Assembly (NCBI RefSeq): GCF_022898935.1
Contig: NZ_JALIRP010000006.1
Location: 124,001 to 188,000 of the forward strand
Origin: Paenibacillus mangrovi
Lineage (GTDB): Bacteria > Bacillota > Bacilli > Paenibacillales > Paenibacillaceae
Length of the DNA stretch: 64,000 nucleotides
Direction of reading: 5' to 3'
Shown: positions 41,919 through 52,033 of the stretch, piece by piece
Layout of the letters: each line of letters opens with the position of its first letter
Numbering within the stretch: position 1 is the stretch's first letter
Position numbers and translations under genes: made by a program
Notes under the pieces: generated by a model
Databases searched by the model: none
What the model saw: only the letters and a program-made list of their open reading frames with translations
Told to the model about the DNA's origin: nothing

Positions 41919-44210
41919 TTATTCGTCATCCAAATCGTTTACGGATGCGCCGCCTTCCGTGAACATTTTACGGTATTGTCCTGGTGTATAACCGGTTTCC
42001 TTCTTGAATTTACGGATGAAGTTAGGTGTATCTAGATAGCCGACCTTCAGGATAATGTCTTTAAGTGGGTCGTTCGTCATTTTCAGCTGATGCATGACTT
42101 CTTCCATTCTTTTTTGCCATATATATTGAATGAAATTGAGGCCCATTTTGTCCTTGAACGAACGGCTGACATGGGATGGCGAGATGCCGAATTCAAAGGC
42201 CACCGTCTCCAGACTTAAAGTGTTATCCGTATAATGACCGTCGATATAAGCAACGATTTGATCGATGATCGACTGCTCTTCCTTCTGATTGTCCTGCTCT
42301 ACCTGGTTGCAAATCTCGGATGCGAGATTCAGCAGGCTGCGCTCCAGTTCATCTAAGGAATTACTGTAAATCATGTTCGGTGCGACTTGCTGCATCATGC
42401 CGTGGTTACCAAGCTCGGATGCGGTCTTGAGTATCGTATTCAAAAGATCAAAGCAGATGCACCGGGTAAGCAGAGCAGACAGCTCGGACGTTCGCAGGCT
42501 TTGGATGGCTGAATGGATCATTTGTGCCGCCACATCGTAGCTGCCCTGCTTGAGACTCTGCGAGAGTTTCAGCAGCGTATTGTTCGGAATCCAGAATGCA
42601 TGATCCGGTGTGTACGACAGCTTCTCGAAGTAGGATACAGATCCATGGTCGGTAGATACGCGCATCTCGAACGCCGAGCAGGCTTCAATAAAGGACTGGT
42701 TCAGCTGATCTAGATTTACATAGCATGTGCCTACTCCGATCATAGGGATCATGTCGAACGATTCGAGCATATGGCTTCGCACAGCTTCGACAATCTGCTG
42801 CATATGCCAGATTTCGTCCATTGTGCTGCTGAGATTGAAGCTGATGATGAGGCCGAGCTGATCCAACTGCGACAGTTCCACGCCATATCCGTGGGCAGCG
42901 AGCTCCGGGAATTCGATCTGGGTAAGCAGTTCCAACAGATCTTGGCGTTCCTGCTGGCCATTCTGTTCATTTTCGTCCCAGCCGATCACCATCACGAAAT
43001 GATGGGAACGGTCGAAATGAAGATCAAAGGCTTCCTTCAGTTCAGGCGTAAGGCTCTGTGCACTGCCGTACTTGAGCATCATGGACAAAAAATGATTACG
43101 GGCGAAAGGTTCTTGAAGGTCGATTCGCGAACTATATTCCTGTAGGGCAGACCGGATCCGGTCAAGTTCATTTAGGGTCAGCTTGGAACCGCTTTCGGAA
43201 GCCTTCGCACCGGATTTGGAATCTGCGAATTCGACCAGCATGGAGATCGGCTGGTACTGCATTCTGGCCAGCACGAGTGCGATCGCGGCACCGACAAGCA
43301 CGACGATGAAGAACAGCATGATGATGAAGCTGCGCACATGCAGGACGCTGCTGAAGAATTGGGCACTTGGCATGATGGTTACGTAGGTCCAGCCATTATT
43401 TTCCGATTTTACGGATACAATGGAGTGCTCCTGCCCGTTCAGGTTCCGGTTCTGAATCCCTGGAGACAGGTTATCGAATAATGACTTTGCATCAGCGCTC
43501 GATAATGCTTCGCCATGGCGATTGTCCACCAGAACATGACCTTCATTATCCAGAATGTAAGTCAAACCCTGATATTTTCCGAGAATGGAGTCAATCAGGC
43601 TCGTAAGCTCGGATTCCTTGATGAGATACATGACCGTTCCATGCGGATTCGAACTGTTCGGCGTAATAGGAATCAGATAAGCCAGCATCGTTTCCTCGCG
43701 CCCGGATGGTTTGCTTACGATATCGGCCGGACGCATCGTCGGATATTTTACGGTATTCAGGTTTTGAAGCAGGACATCGCCTTTCCAATTTTGAAAACTT
43801 ACATTGCTGGTGAACACATCAAGATTGTTCAGGCCTTTACTGGAGTAAATTTTGTCATCCTTATGAAAATACAAATAGATCTCGTCAATAATGGAGCTGG
43901 TGGATTTGTATTGATCCAGCGCCTGAATGGCTTCTCCGCTGTAAATCGGGTCATGAACATGGTAGGGTGTCAGCCTTTTGTCGTAGGAGATGCGGGAGGC
44001 GATTTCGCTTAGCTCTTTCATCCGCGCGTCAATGATGACCTTGGTTTGCGTTAATTGGGCGAGCCGGGATTGTTCGATTTCGGAACGTAAATTCGAGACT
44101 GCATTTTGATAGATAAATATGGTCATCAGCACTAATGGGATTAGCAGAATGAACAAATAGGACCAGATATATTTCATGAATAGCTTGGATTTAAAGTAGT
44201 TCGGTTTCAA
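41919..44210 (-). CDS. membrane-anchored AraC-family regulator (Cache-type sensor)
   Basis: A 763-residue one-component sensor-regulator of the type common beside Paenibacillus sugar transporters. A first transmembrane helix lies at about residues 13-34 (YIWSYLFILLIPLVLMTIFI), followed by an extracytoplasmic domain of about 260 residues resembling Cache domains, a second helix (SFIIMLFFIVVLVGAAIALV), a cytoplasmic linker, and C-terminal AraC HTH repeats (FGISPSHVSRSFKDKMGLNF and IILKVGYLDTPNFIRKFKKE). I prefer TTG 44210, with AGGAGG 8 bases upstream; the upstream frame lacks a ribosome site. It probably controls the neighbouring transporter and hydrolases. Confidence 0.88.
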   Translation of the reverse strand: MKPNYFKSKLFMKYIWSYLFILLIPLVLMTIFIYQNAVSNLRSEIEQSRLAQLTQTKVIIDARMKELSEIASRISYDKRLTPYHVHDPIYSGEAIQALDQYKSTSSIIDEIYLYFHKDDKIYSSKGLNNLDVFTSNVSFQNWKGDVLLQNLNTVKYPTMRPADIVSKPSGREETMLAYLIPITPNSSNPHGTVMYLIKESELTSLIDSILGKYQGLTYILDNEGHVLVDNRHGEALSSADAKSLFDNLSPGIQNRNLNGQEHSIVSVKSENNGWTYVTIMPSAQFFSSVLHVRSFIIMLFFIVVLVGAAIALVLARMQYQPISMLVEFADSKSGAKASESGSKLTLNELDRIRSALQEYSSRIDLQEPFARNHFLSMMLKYGSAQSLTPELKEAFDLHFDRSHHFVMVIGWDENEQNGQQERQDLLELLTQIEFPELAAHGYGVELSQLDQLGLIISFNLSSTMDEIWHMQQIVEAVRSHMLESFDMIPMIGVGTCYVNLDQLNQSFIEACSAFEMRVSTDHGSVSYFEKLSYTPDHAFWIPNNTLLKLSQSLKQGSYDVAAQMIHSAIQSLRTSELSALLTRCICFDLLNTILKTASELGNHGMMQQVAPNMIYSNSLDELERSLLNLASEICNQVEQDNQKEEQSIIDQIVAYIDGHYTDNTLSLETVAFEFGISPSHVSRSFKDKMGLNFIQYIWQKRMEEVMHQLKMTNDPLKDIILKVGYLDTPNFIRKFKKETGYTPGQYRKMFTEGGASVNDLDDE

Positions 44211-44367
44211 TGATTCTGCCTCCTGTTCACTCAAGATGATTTTAATATAGCAACAAAACCACCTTTTGGACATAGACATCAAGATGGAGATTATTAAATC
44301 TTGAGGCTGAAAGTAACAGGAGAGGAACAAATGATAGATCAAATGATAGATCAAATGGAGGGATAAC

Positions 44368-45753
44368 ATGAGTGAAAATAAGCTGTTAGAAGAAGAGATA
44401 GTCGCCCAGGAAGGGGTCCATAATTATAGCAGCGAAGAACAATGGGTAAAGCCTGAAGATCCGCTGCTGCTTGAGCGGCTGGAATGGTTTAAGGATCAGA
44501 AACTGGGACTCATGATGCATTGGGGTCCGTATTCACAGCTCGGTGTCGTAGAATCATGGGCCTTAAGCGACGCGGATGGGGAATGGTCCCGTAATGGGAT
44601 TGACTGGAATGTTGATGCGGAAGAATTAAAGCGGCAGTATTTTAACCTCAACAAGACCTTCAATCCGCTCCGCTTCCAACCTGAGCTGTGGGCTGATCTT
44701 GCTGCGGAGAACGGCTTCAAATATTTGAACTTTACGACCAAACATCATGACGGCTTCTGCATGTGGGATACTCATACGACCGACTACCGCATTACGGGGC
44801 CGGATTGCCCATTCCATACGCATAAATATGCCGACATCGTGAAACAGCTGTTCAATGCATTCCGCGCAAAAGGCCTCGGCATTTCCGCTTATTTCTCCAA
44901 AGCCGATTGGCATACGCCATACTACTGGGCACCGGGGATGAAGCCAGGAACCTCAATGTGGCGGGGACCGTCCTACGATCCAAAGGAATATCCTTGGCTG
45001 TGGGAGCAGTTCGTCCGGTTCACCCATGAGCAGATTATGGAGCTGATAACGAATTACGGCCGGATCGACGTGCTCTGGCTTGATGCAGGATGGGTCAATG
45101 ACTATCGCGATCAGAACATCAGACTGGGTGAAGTGGTGGAGAAGGCCCGCCAAATCCAGCCTTGGCTGCTTTCGGCAGACCGCACGGTGGGTGGACCTTA
45201 CGAGAATCTGATCACACCTGAGCAAACGCTGCCCGAACATGCGCTGCATGTGCCGTGGGAGAGCTGCATTACGATGGGCACGTCTTTCTCCTTCCGCTAC
45301 GAGGACAACTATAAATCGGTACGCCAACTCATTCATCTGCTCGTGGAAATTGTGGCTAAAGGCGGCAACCTCGCACTTAATGTCGGACCTCAGCCCGATG
45401 GTAGACTTTCTGAAACCGCCATTTCCCGGATTCAGGGGATGGGAGCATGGCTGAAGGTTTATGGAGAGGCGATTTACGGAACTCGGATTTGTGAACCTTG
45501 CTCGGTTGGCCAGGTTAAATTTACCCGAAAAGACGACACCACCTACGCCTTCCACTTGTATAAGGATGAACATGAGACGGTTCAAGAGGAGCTGCATTTG
45601 CCGCTTACAGCCGATTTTAGCCGGATTGATCTGGTTGGAGGGCAGGACAATCTTGAATACCGCCGCACGGACAAAGGTGTCGTAGTCCGTCTTCCGGATA
45701 CGGAGCGTCAGGCCGGGGCACCAATCGCGCATGTATTCCGAATCAACCAATAA
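44368..45753 (+). CDS. alpha-L-fucosidase, GH29
   Basis: A 461-residue glycoside hydrolase family 29 enzyme that releases alpha-L-fucose. MMHWGPYSQLGVVESWALSD, then LNFTTKHHDGFCMWDTHTTD, and IDVLWLDAGWVNDYRDQN contain the conserved GH29 blocks; the Asp in LWLDAG is the expected nucleophile. No signal peptide, so the substrate is probably imported first. No acid/base assignment is possible by eye. AGGGATAAC before ATG 44368. It starts on the opposite strand from the AraC gene, giving a divergent promoter region of about 150 bases. Confidence 0.9.
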   Translation: MSENKLLEEEIVAQEGVHNYSSEEQWVKPEDPLLLERLEWFKDQKLGLMMHWGPYSQLGVVESWALSDADGEWSRNGIDWNVDAEELKRQYFNLNKTFNPLRFQPELWADLAAENGFKYLNFTTKHHDGFCMWDTHTTDYRITGPDCPFHTHKYADIVKQLFNAFRAKGLGISAYFSKADWHTPYYWAPGMKPGTSMWRGPSYDPKEYPWLWEQFVRFTHEQIMELITNYGRIDVLWLDAGWVNDYRDQNIRLGEVVEKARQIQPWLLSADRTVGGPYENLITPEQTLPEHALHVPWESCITMGTSFSFRYEDNYKSVRQLIHLLVEIVAKGGNLALNVGPQPDGRLSETAISRIQGMGAWLKVYGEAIYGTRICEPCSVGQVKFTRKDDTTYAFHLYKDEHETVQEELHLPLTADFSRIDLVGGQDNLEYRRTDKGVVVRLPDTERQAGAPIAHVFRINQ

Positions 45754-45791
45754 ATAACTTCAATATCGTATAAGAAGGGTGCTGACCTGAT

Positions 45792-47078
45792 ATGCAAAAA
45801 TGGTTTGAGGAAGCGAAATTGGGCATTTTCATTCATTATGGCATTTATGCAGTCGACGGGGTTGCCGAATCATGGTCTTTTTATAACGGGCGGATTCCGT
45901 ATGAACAATACATGAAACAGTTGGATGGCTTTACCGCGTCTAAATTTAATGCGGACTACTGGGCCGATCTGATTGAGAAATCAGGAGCGAAGTACGCCGT
46001 ACTTACGACCAAGCATCACGATGGCGTCGCGCTGTGGGACACGCAGTACAGTGATTTGAACGTCGTGAAAAAAACGCCGGCCAAGCGGGATTTGATCAAG
46101 GAGTACGCTGAAGCGGTCACGAAAAGGGGTATCCACCTCGGTATGTACTTTTCGCTGATCGATTGGTCGCATCCGGATTATCCAAGCGTGTATGCAAACG
46201 GCATGGTTCCGGAGGATTTGAGCCAGGTCAATAAATATTCGAATCCAGTCGACGGTGTGCAGGACGAAGAGAAGTGGCAGAAGTTTTTGAAGTTTAATAA
46301 TGATCAGCTGAAGGAAATTTTATCGAACTACGGCAAGGTGGATCTGTTATGGTTCGATGGTGATTGGGAGCGGAGCGCCGAGCAGTGGAATCTGCCGGAG
46401 TTCAAGCATTACCTGAAATCATTCAATCCAGACCTCATCATCAACTCAAGGCTTCAAGGACACGGAGACTATAAGACGCCGGAGCAGGGACTTCCGATTA
46501 CCAGACCTGAAGGTCCGTGGGAATTCTGTACGACGATTAATACCTCCTGGGGCTATGTACCGACAGACGACAAGTATAAATCGCTTAATCAGATCATCCG
46601 TATGTTCTGCGATTGCATCTCTCTGGGAGGCAACATGCTGCTAGATATCGGTCCAAGGGAAGACGGGACGATTGATCAGCGGCAGGAGGATATTTTGCTG
46701 GGTCTTGGCGAATGGATACGTACGCACGAAGAGGCGGTCTTTGGAACAGAGGAAGGGATCATGACACGCTATTACCTGGGAGGCAGCACGATTTCCAAAG
46801 ACCGGAAGACACTGTACCTTTTTGTCTACGACGATCCGAAGGAGAATGTATGCCTCAAGGGATTATGCAATAAGATCCGTAAAATCACGGTGCTCCACTC
46901 GGGCAAAGAGCTTACGCATGAGATTCATGGCGGCGTCCCATGGTTCAACATTCCGGGAACGACATGGATTCATATGACCGCCGAGGACTCGCATGATCAG
47001 GTTACGGTGCTGAAGCTGGAGTTCGACGAGGAAGTGGAAATGTACGGAGGCTCCGGCACGGTCGTAACGCATAATTAA
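45792..47078 (+). CDS. alpha-L-fucosidase, GH29 (second copy)
   Basis: A 428-residue GH29 enzyme, diverged from the preceding gene. It shows GIFIHYGIYAVDGVAESWSF, YAVLTTKHHDGVALWDTQYS, and VDLLWFDGDWERSAEQWN with the nucleophile Asp in WFDG. No signal peptide; intracellular. AAGAAGGGTGC is the ribosome site. Two different fucosidases side by side suggest different fucose linkages (for example alpha-1,2 versus alpha-1,3/4 or 1,6). They probably share the operon with the next three genes. Confidence 0.92.
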   Translation: MQKWFEEAKLGIFIHYGIYAVDGVAESWSFYNGRIPYEQYMKQLDGFTASKFNADYWADLIEKSGAKYAVLTTKHHDGVALWDTQYSDLNVVKKTPAKRDLIKEYAEAVTKRGIHLGMYFSLIDWSHPDYPSVYANGMVPEDLSQVNKYSNPVDGVQDEEKWQKFLKFNNDQLKEILSNYGKVDLLWFDGDWERSAEQWNLPEFKHYLKSFNPDLIINSRLQGHGDYKTPEQGLPITRPEGPWEFCTTINTSWGYVPTDDKYKSLNQIIRMFCDCISLGGNMLLDIGPREDGTIDQRQEDILLGLGEWIRTHEEAVFGTEEGIMTRYYLGGSTISKDRKTLYLFVYDDPKENVCLKGLCNKIRKITVLHSGKELTHEIHGGVPWFNIPGTTWIHMTAEDSHDQVTVLKLEFDEEVEMYGGSGTVVTHN

Positions 47079-47118
47079 AAGGGAACCCCAAAATTCAAAG
47101 ATATCCGGAGGGAACGAC

Positions 47119-48141
47119 ATGAACCGAAGCGGAGTACCTGAGCCTAAGATCGAATATGCTCCCAAGCATTACATATGCCGGCGCGCAGCAGAGCCCCTTG
47201 TGTTAGACGGGCAGCTCGATAAGCCGTTCTGGCAGACTGCGGATTGGACGGATGATTTCGTGGATATTGAAGGCGACCTGCGCCCAAGACCTGCCAAGCA
47301 GACACGCGTCAAAATGTTGTGGGACAACGAATATTTCTACTTTGGGGCGGAGCTTATTGAGGACCAGATTTGGGCGACGCTTACGGAGCGGGACTCGGTC
47401 ATCTTTTACGATAATGATTTTGAGATCTTCATTGATCCGGATGGGGATACCCATCAGTATTACGAGTTCGAGATCAACGCGCTGAATACGGTGTGGGATC
47501 TGCTCTTGGTGAAGCCCTACCGTGACGGCGGCCCGCCGGTAAACGGCTGGGACATCAGCGGGCTAAAGACGGCGGTACATATCGACGGCGAGCTTAACCG
47601 TCCGGAAGCCGCGAACCGGAAATGGAGCGTGGAAGTGGCGATTCCATGGAAGAGCTTGAGAGAATGCGCGGTAGAAACCCGCCCGCCGATGAAAGGTGAA
47701 TTTTGGCGCGTGAATTTCTCCCGTGTTGAATGGCAAACCGAGGTACAGGACGGGGAATACCGTAAGCTATTGAATCCGGAAACCGGTAAGCCTTTTCCAG
47801 AAGACAACTGGGTATGGTCACCGATGGGCATTATCAATATGCATTATCCGGAGCTGTGGGGTTATGTCGTATTCGCAGACGGCGAAGGTCCGAATACGTT
47901 CGAGCTGCCGCAGGATGAACGCATCAAGTGGGAGCTGCGGAAGCTTTACTACCGCGAGCGCAATTATTACGAAGCAGAAGGGAAATTCACCGAAGAGGCG
48001 AAGCTCCTGATGGGCGATGATTCATGGAGCATTGTACCGGAGATCGAAACGACTCGGAGTCTGTTCCAGATTACGGCTTCTTCATCGGACGGGACCGCAG
48101 TGTACTGTATCCGCGAAGACGGAAAGCTATGGAAGGAGTGA
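47119..48141 (+). CDS. carbohydrate-binding family 9-like protein
   Basis: A 340-residue protein with a DOMON/CBM9-like beta-sandwich. LDGQLDKPFWQTADWTDDFV and VKMLWDNEYFYFGAELIEDQ are its typical strands, followed by DNDFEIFIDPDGDTHQYYEF and FWRVNFSRVEW. No signal peptide. Such proteins accompany sugar hydrolase operons and may bind sugars; no enzymatic activity is implied. Ribosome site CGGAGGG. It lies 40 bases after the second fucosidase and 5 bases before the transglutaminase-like gene. Confidence 0.85.
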   Translation: MNRSGVPEPKIEYAPKHYICRRAAEPLVLDGQLDKPFWQTADWTDDFVDIEGDLRPRPAKQTRVKMLWDNEYFYFGAELIEDQIWATLTERDSVIFYDNDFEIFIDPDGDTHQYYEFEINALNTVWDLLLVKPYRDGGPPVNGWDISGLKTAVHIDGELNRPEAANRKWSVEVAIPWKSLRECAVETRPPMKGEFWRVNFSRVEWQTEVQDGEYRKLLNPETGKPFPEDNWVWSPMGIINMHYPELWGYVVFADGEGPNTFELPQDERIKWELRKLYYRERNYYEAEGKFTEEAKLLMGDDSWSIVPEIETTRSLFQITASSSDGTAVYCIREDGKLWKE

Positions 48142-48146
48142 ATGGA

Positions 48147-50789
48147 ATGACCATGCAGACCTCTGTATTTTCATTGGATCCAAAAACCATGGAGCAAATC
48201 GACTGCAAGTTCCATGAGAAACGACAGTTGGCACAGGCTAGAGCACATGAGCTGTTTGGTGTTTTTCAAGAAGAGCTGACCGAAGAGGAGACCTGGGCTC
48301 TTAAATACCTGTTCGCCTATATGCCGGTCAATGATATGGCTGATTACGATGGGGCCTTATTCCTCAGTCATGTACGGCAGACGCTTGAAATCCGTAAGCA
48401 AATGCCTTGGGGTGAACGGGTGCCGGACCATTTGTTCCTGCATTTTGTGCTTCCTTACCGGGTTAATACAGAAAATATCGAGGATTCCCGCGGTATGTTG
48501 TATGAAGCATTGGCAGACCGCACGAAGTCATTATCCATGGCCGATGCGATTCTGGAGACGAACTACTGGTGTCATGAGAAGGCAACCTACATCGGCAGCG
48601 ATCTGAGAACGATCTCGCCGCTGACCATGATCCGGAATGCGCGCGGACGCTGCGGTGAAGAGTCTACCCTTGCCGTAGCTGCCTTGCGCAGTATCGGCAT
48701 TCCTGCCCGCCAGGTCTATACGCCGCGCTGGGCACACTGCGATGATAACCACGCCTGGGTGGAGGCATGGGCCGATGGCACCTGGTATTACATTGGCGCT
48801 TGCGAGCCTGAAGCCCGTCTGAACCAGGGCTGGTTCAGTCCGCCTGCACGCCGGGCAATGCTGATCAACACGCGGATTTATGCGGATTATCCAGGACCGG
48901 AAGACATTACGCTTGCCGATGAATGGTTCACGGAAATCAATTTGCTGGAAAACTATGCGCCGACGCGGACGATTACCGTGCTTGCGAAGGATGAGCAGGG
49001 GAATCCGGTCAGTGGTGCCGATGTTTATTTCGAGCTGTACAATATGGCGGAATTCTACCCCATTGCTGTGATTCCAACGAACGCACAGGGAGAAGCGTCG
49101 TTTAAGACGGGGCTAGGCGATTTGCTCATTCGCGTTGTCCATGCCGGCAAATGGGGAGTACTGAAGATTACGGTAACGGACAAGGATTATTATGAGATCG
49201 TCCTTGACCAAACGCAGCAGCCGGTCGGAACGATGGATTTGGACATGGTGCCTCCTCCGGAACGCGAGGGCGATGCCACCGAGCCGCTTTCTGAAGACAA
49301 GATTCAAAAACATAACAAACGAATTGAAGAAGGCACGAAAATCCGGACGGGATATGAAGATACGTTCCTAACTGAAGCGGAGGCTGCAGAGCTTGCCGGA
49401 GAAACCAGTCTTCCGGCAGAGCGGGTATGGGACGTGTTACGTAAAGCACGCGGAAACAGCTGCGAAATTGCCGCCTTCCTGCGGGAGCGTTCGGGCGAGT
49501 ATGGGGAGTGGCCGTTGCGGCTGCTGGAGAGCTTGAATGAGAAAGATCTGGTGGACACGTTCCACGAAACGCTGGATGATCATCTGATTGGTTCTTTGTC
49601 TCAGCGACGGGATTTTCCGGAGGACATCTTCGTGCAGTACGTGCTTTGTCCACGTGTGTTGTACGAGATGATCGTGCCTTACAAGCAGTTTTTCCAAGAG
49701 GCGTTCACGGAGTCTGAAGCTGAAGCATTCAGAGCCAATCCGTCAGAGCTTGCGCTTAAACTGGATGAAGGTTACGGCATATGGGAAGACCTTCCGAACC
49801 TGAAGGGGAAAGGGAATCCGGTCGGTACGTACAAGCTGATGAGAGGGGACCGTGTCTCGCTGGATATTCTCTTCGTAGCTATCTGCCGCAGTTTGGGCAT
49901 TCCGGCCCGGCTTCATCCAAGCGAGCTGAAGCCGCAATATATGGCCAGCGGCAGTAGTTGGGTGGATGCGGTATTCCTGCGAACTTCGCCGAAGGTTGAG
50001 GAAGCGAAAGAATGGGGTTCACTCCGCCTGCTGCAGGATACCGAAGCCGCACCGGAAACGCCTGCCGCTTCTTATGCTGAGAATTTTACATTTGCGCGTC
50101 TCGAGAATGGGATTTATAAGACGCTGTTATATCCGGATGGCAAAAAAGACGTGTATGACGAGCAGTTCGAAGTGGAACCTGGCTCCTATCGATTAACATC
50201 GGGTGTGCGACTAAAGGATGGCACGGTGAGAGCAAGATTCACTTATTTCGAGGTACGTGCCGGAGAACAAGCCGATGTGGTGCTGACGTACAGATCGGCT
50301 GAGCAGGAGATACCTGTTCTGGGAACCGTGGACAGAACAATCACGATGACGGCGCTGGATGGAACAAGCGTGAGCCTAGGAGATTTACTGGGCGTAAATG
50401 GCACGATTGCAGCCTGGATCGAGCCGGAGCGGGAACCAACGAAGCATCTTTTCCGCGAAATCGGCGAGCTGGCCGAGCCGTTTGCGGAGCTAGGGGCTCC
50501 GGTTGTTCTCATCATCGGCGACGCGCAGTGGACGGCATCGTTTGATCCGGCCAATTATCCGAAGCTGCCGCCGCGTACTATTTTTGTCCGGGATACCACA
50601 TATGCAGGATTACCGGACTTGATTGCGAATTCGCCAGCTCATGAGGCAGGCTTCCCGCATCTTTTCGTGCTGGATGGTCAGGATCAAATCCGCTATACAG
50701 CCTCGGGATACAAAATCGGAACCGGGAAGGAAGCTTTGCAGGTATTGTCCGGTGTATGGAAGCAAACTACGGATCGGAGTGAAGGATAA
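48147..50789 (+). CDS. transglutaminase-like protein with two modules
   Basis: An 880-residue protein. The first module has the transglutaminase/cysteine-protease triad: GRCGEESTLAVAALRSIGIP with the nucleophile Cys near residue 170, NHAWVEAWADGTWYYIG with the His, and an Asp in the DG turn. A second module near residue 570 (GDRVSLDILFVAICRSLGIP, then SSWVDAVF) keeps the fold pattern but has Ser-Leu in place of the Cys, so it is probably inactive. An Ig/CARDB-like stretch (ITVLAKDEQGNPVSGADVYF) lies between. No signal peptide. Substrate unknown. It is unusual in a fucosidase operon; perhaps it acts on glycopeptides. Confidence 0.78.
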   Translation: MTMQTSVFSLDPKTMEQIDCKFHEKRQLAQARAHELFGVFQEELTEEETWALKYLFAYMPVNDMADYDGALFLSHVRQTLEIRKQMPWGERVPDHLFLHFVLPYRVNTENIEDSRGMLYEALADRTKSLSMADAILETNYWCHEKATYIGSDLRTISPLTMIRNARGRCGEESTLAVAALRSIGIPARQVYTPRWAHCDDNHAWVEAWADGTWYYIGACEPEARLNQGWFSPPARRAMLINTRIYADYPGPEDITLADEWFTEINLLENYAPTRTITVLAKDEQGNPVSGADVYFELYNMAEFYPIAVIPTNAQGEASFKTGLGDLLIRVVHAGKWGVLKITVTDKDYYEIVLDQTQQPVGTMDLDMVPPPEREGDATEPLSEDKIQKHNKRIEEGTKIRTGYEDTFLTEAEAAELAGETSLPAERVWDVLRKARGNSCEIAAFLRERSGEYGEWPLRLLESLNEKDLVDTFHETLDDHLIGSLSQRRDFPEDIFVQYVLCPRVLYEMIVPYKQFFQEAFTESEAEAFRANPSELALKLDEGYGIWEDLPNLKGKGNPVGTYKLMRGDRVSLDILFVAICRSLGIPARLHPSELKPQYMASGSSWVDAVFLRTSPKVEEAKEWGSLRLLQDTEAAPETPAASYAENFTFARLENGIYKTLLYPDGKKDVYDEQFEVEPGSYRLTSGVRLKDGTVRARFTYFEVRAGEQADVVLTYRSAEQEIPVLGTVDRTITMTALDGTSVSLGDLLGVNGTIAAWIEPEREPTKHLFREIGELAEPFAELGAPVVLIIGDAQWTASFDPANYPKLPPRTIFVRDTTYAGLPDLIANSPAHEAGFPHLFVLDGQDQIRYTASGYKIGTGKEALQVLSGVWKQTTDRSEG

Positions 50790-51827
50790 ATGACAAAGAC
50801 GAACTACATTGTCGCGGGTTATGCCGGCGACGCCAAGCTTCCCCATATTACGCGGGAAGATCTAATGAAACTGACCCATCTAAATGTGGCCTTCGGCCAT
50901 GTACGGAGTCATCAAATCTCGACGGATCATCTCCAAAATTTGGGGCATCTCCATGACATCAAGCGCGAGCATCCGGAGCTGTGCATCTTGCTGTCCGTAG
51001 GCGGCTGGAGCGCAGGCGGCTTCTCGGAAGCTGCTGCCACGGAAGAGGGAAGACGCAGCATGGCGGAGTCGGCGGTCCGCGTGCTGGCAGAGCATCCGTT
51101 TGACGGAATCGATCTCGATTGGGAGTATCCGAGCTACGGTGAGGCTGAAATTGCGTCCAGTCCGGATGACAAAACGAATTTCACGCTCCTGCTTAAGACC
51201 ATTCGGGAAGCTTTGGACCGTAAAGGGGAGCAGGATGGACGCCATTACCTACTGACCATCGCAGCGGGGGCAGACCAATATTATGTGGACGGCACCGAAA
51301 TGGATCAGGCGCAAAAGCATCTGGATTTTGTCCAGCTGATGACCTATGACATGCGCGGCGGATTTCAGGTTCTGACCGGACATCATACGAACTTGTATAC
51401 ACCGACAGGGGATTTGTTCCGCATCAGCACGGATGCATCCGTGAACATATTCATCCGTGCCGGCGTACCAAAGGAAAAAATCGTCATCGGAGCGGCCTTT
51501 TACTCCCGCGTGTGGAATCAGGTGCCGGACCGGAATCAGGGGCTTCACCAAATGGCCGGCACCACTGGCGGATACGGACCGAATTATACGACGCTTTCAG
51601 CAGACTACATTAACAAAAATGGCTATGTTCGATATTGGGATTCAGAGGCCTGCGCGCCGTATCTGTTTAATGGGTCCAGCCTGATTTCCTATGATGATGA
51701 AGAATCGATCGGGCATAAATGCGAGTATGTCAAGAATAGTGGCTTAGCCGGAATCATGTTCTGGGAATACAGCTGCGACGAAACACATCAATTGCTTGAC
51801 GCGATGTACCGCGGGCTTAGATTATAG
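50790..51827 (+). CDS. GH18 chitinase/endo-N-acetylglucosaminidase-like enzyme
   Basis: A 345-residue GH18 catalytic domain. SVGGWSAGGFSEAAATEEGR and FDGIDLDWEYP (the D-x-x-D-x-D-x-E catalytic motif, acid Glu near residue 111) are complete, with YSRVWNQV and GIMFWEYSCDE at the end of the barrel. It hydrolyses GlcNAc-beta-1,4 links, in chitin or the chitobiose core of N-glycans. No signal peptide, so the substrate is intracellular. It starts right after the previous stop (50790), so it is translationally coupled. With the fucosidases it fits breakdown of core-fucosylated N-glycans. Confidence 0.9.
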   Translation: MTKTNYIVAGYAGDAKLPHITREDLMKLTHLNVAFGHVRSHQISTDHLQNLGHLHDIKREHPELCILLSVGGWSAGGFSEAAATEEGRRSMAESAVRVLAEHPFDGIDLDWEYPSYGEAEIASSPDDKTNFTLLLKTIREALDRKGEQDGRHYLLTIAAGADQYYVDGTEMDQAQKHLDFVQLMTYDMRGGFQVLTGHHTNLYTPTGDLFRISTDASVNIFIRAGVPKEKIVIGAAFYSRVWNQVPDRNQGLHQMAGTTGGYGPNYTTLSADYINKNGYVRYWDSEACAPYLFNGSSLISYDDEESIGHKCEYVKNSGLAGIMFWEYSCDETHQLLDAMYRGLRL

Positions 51828-51872
51828 ATTGTAAGATACGAAGAATAGAATCAGAGAAGCAAACTGAGGCCA

Positions 51873-51964
51873 AGAAGGCTGAAGACTGGCAGTGCGATGA
51901 ATGAGGTGTGAGCCTGTATCATCATTCCTTATGGAAGCATGCGGAGTCTTCGGCCTTCTTTTTA
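51873..51964 (+). terminator. long-hairpin terminator
   Basis: AGAAGGCTGAAGACT (51873-51887) pairs with AGTCTTCGGCCTTCT (51945-51959) and is followed by a T-run. It ends the glycan operon. Confidence 0.8.
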
Positions 51965-52033
51965 CATACGCGTTGTCCAAGTGAATGATATGGCAGTATT
52001 GCAGATTTCATATTTTAAATTTTAATAGAGGGC

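Noticed and set aside
41797..41991. Plus-strand ORF after the transporter (64 residues)
   Set aside because: It reads through two hairpins and the end of the AraC gene, with no ribosome site.
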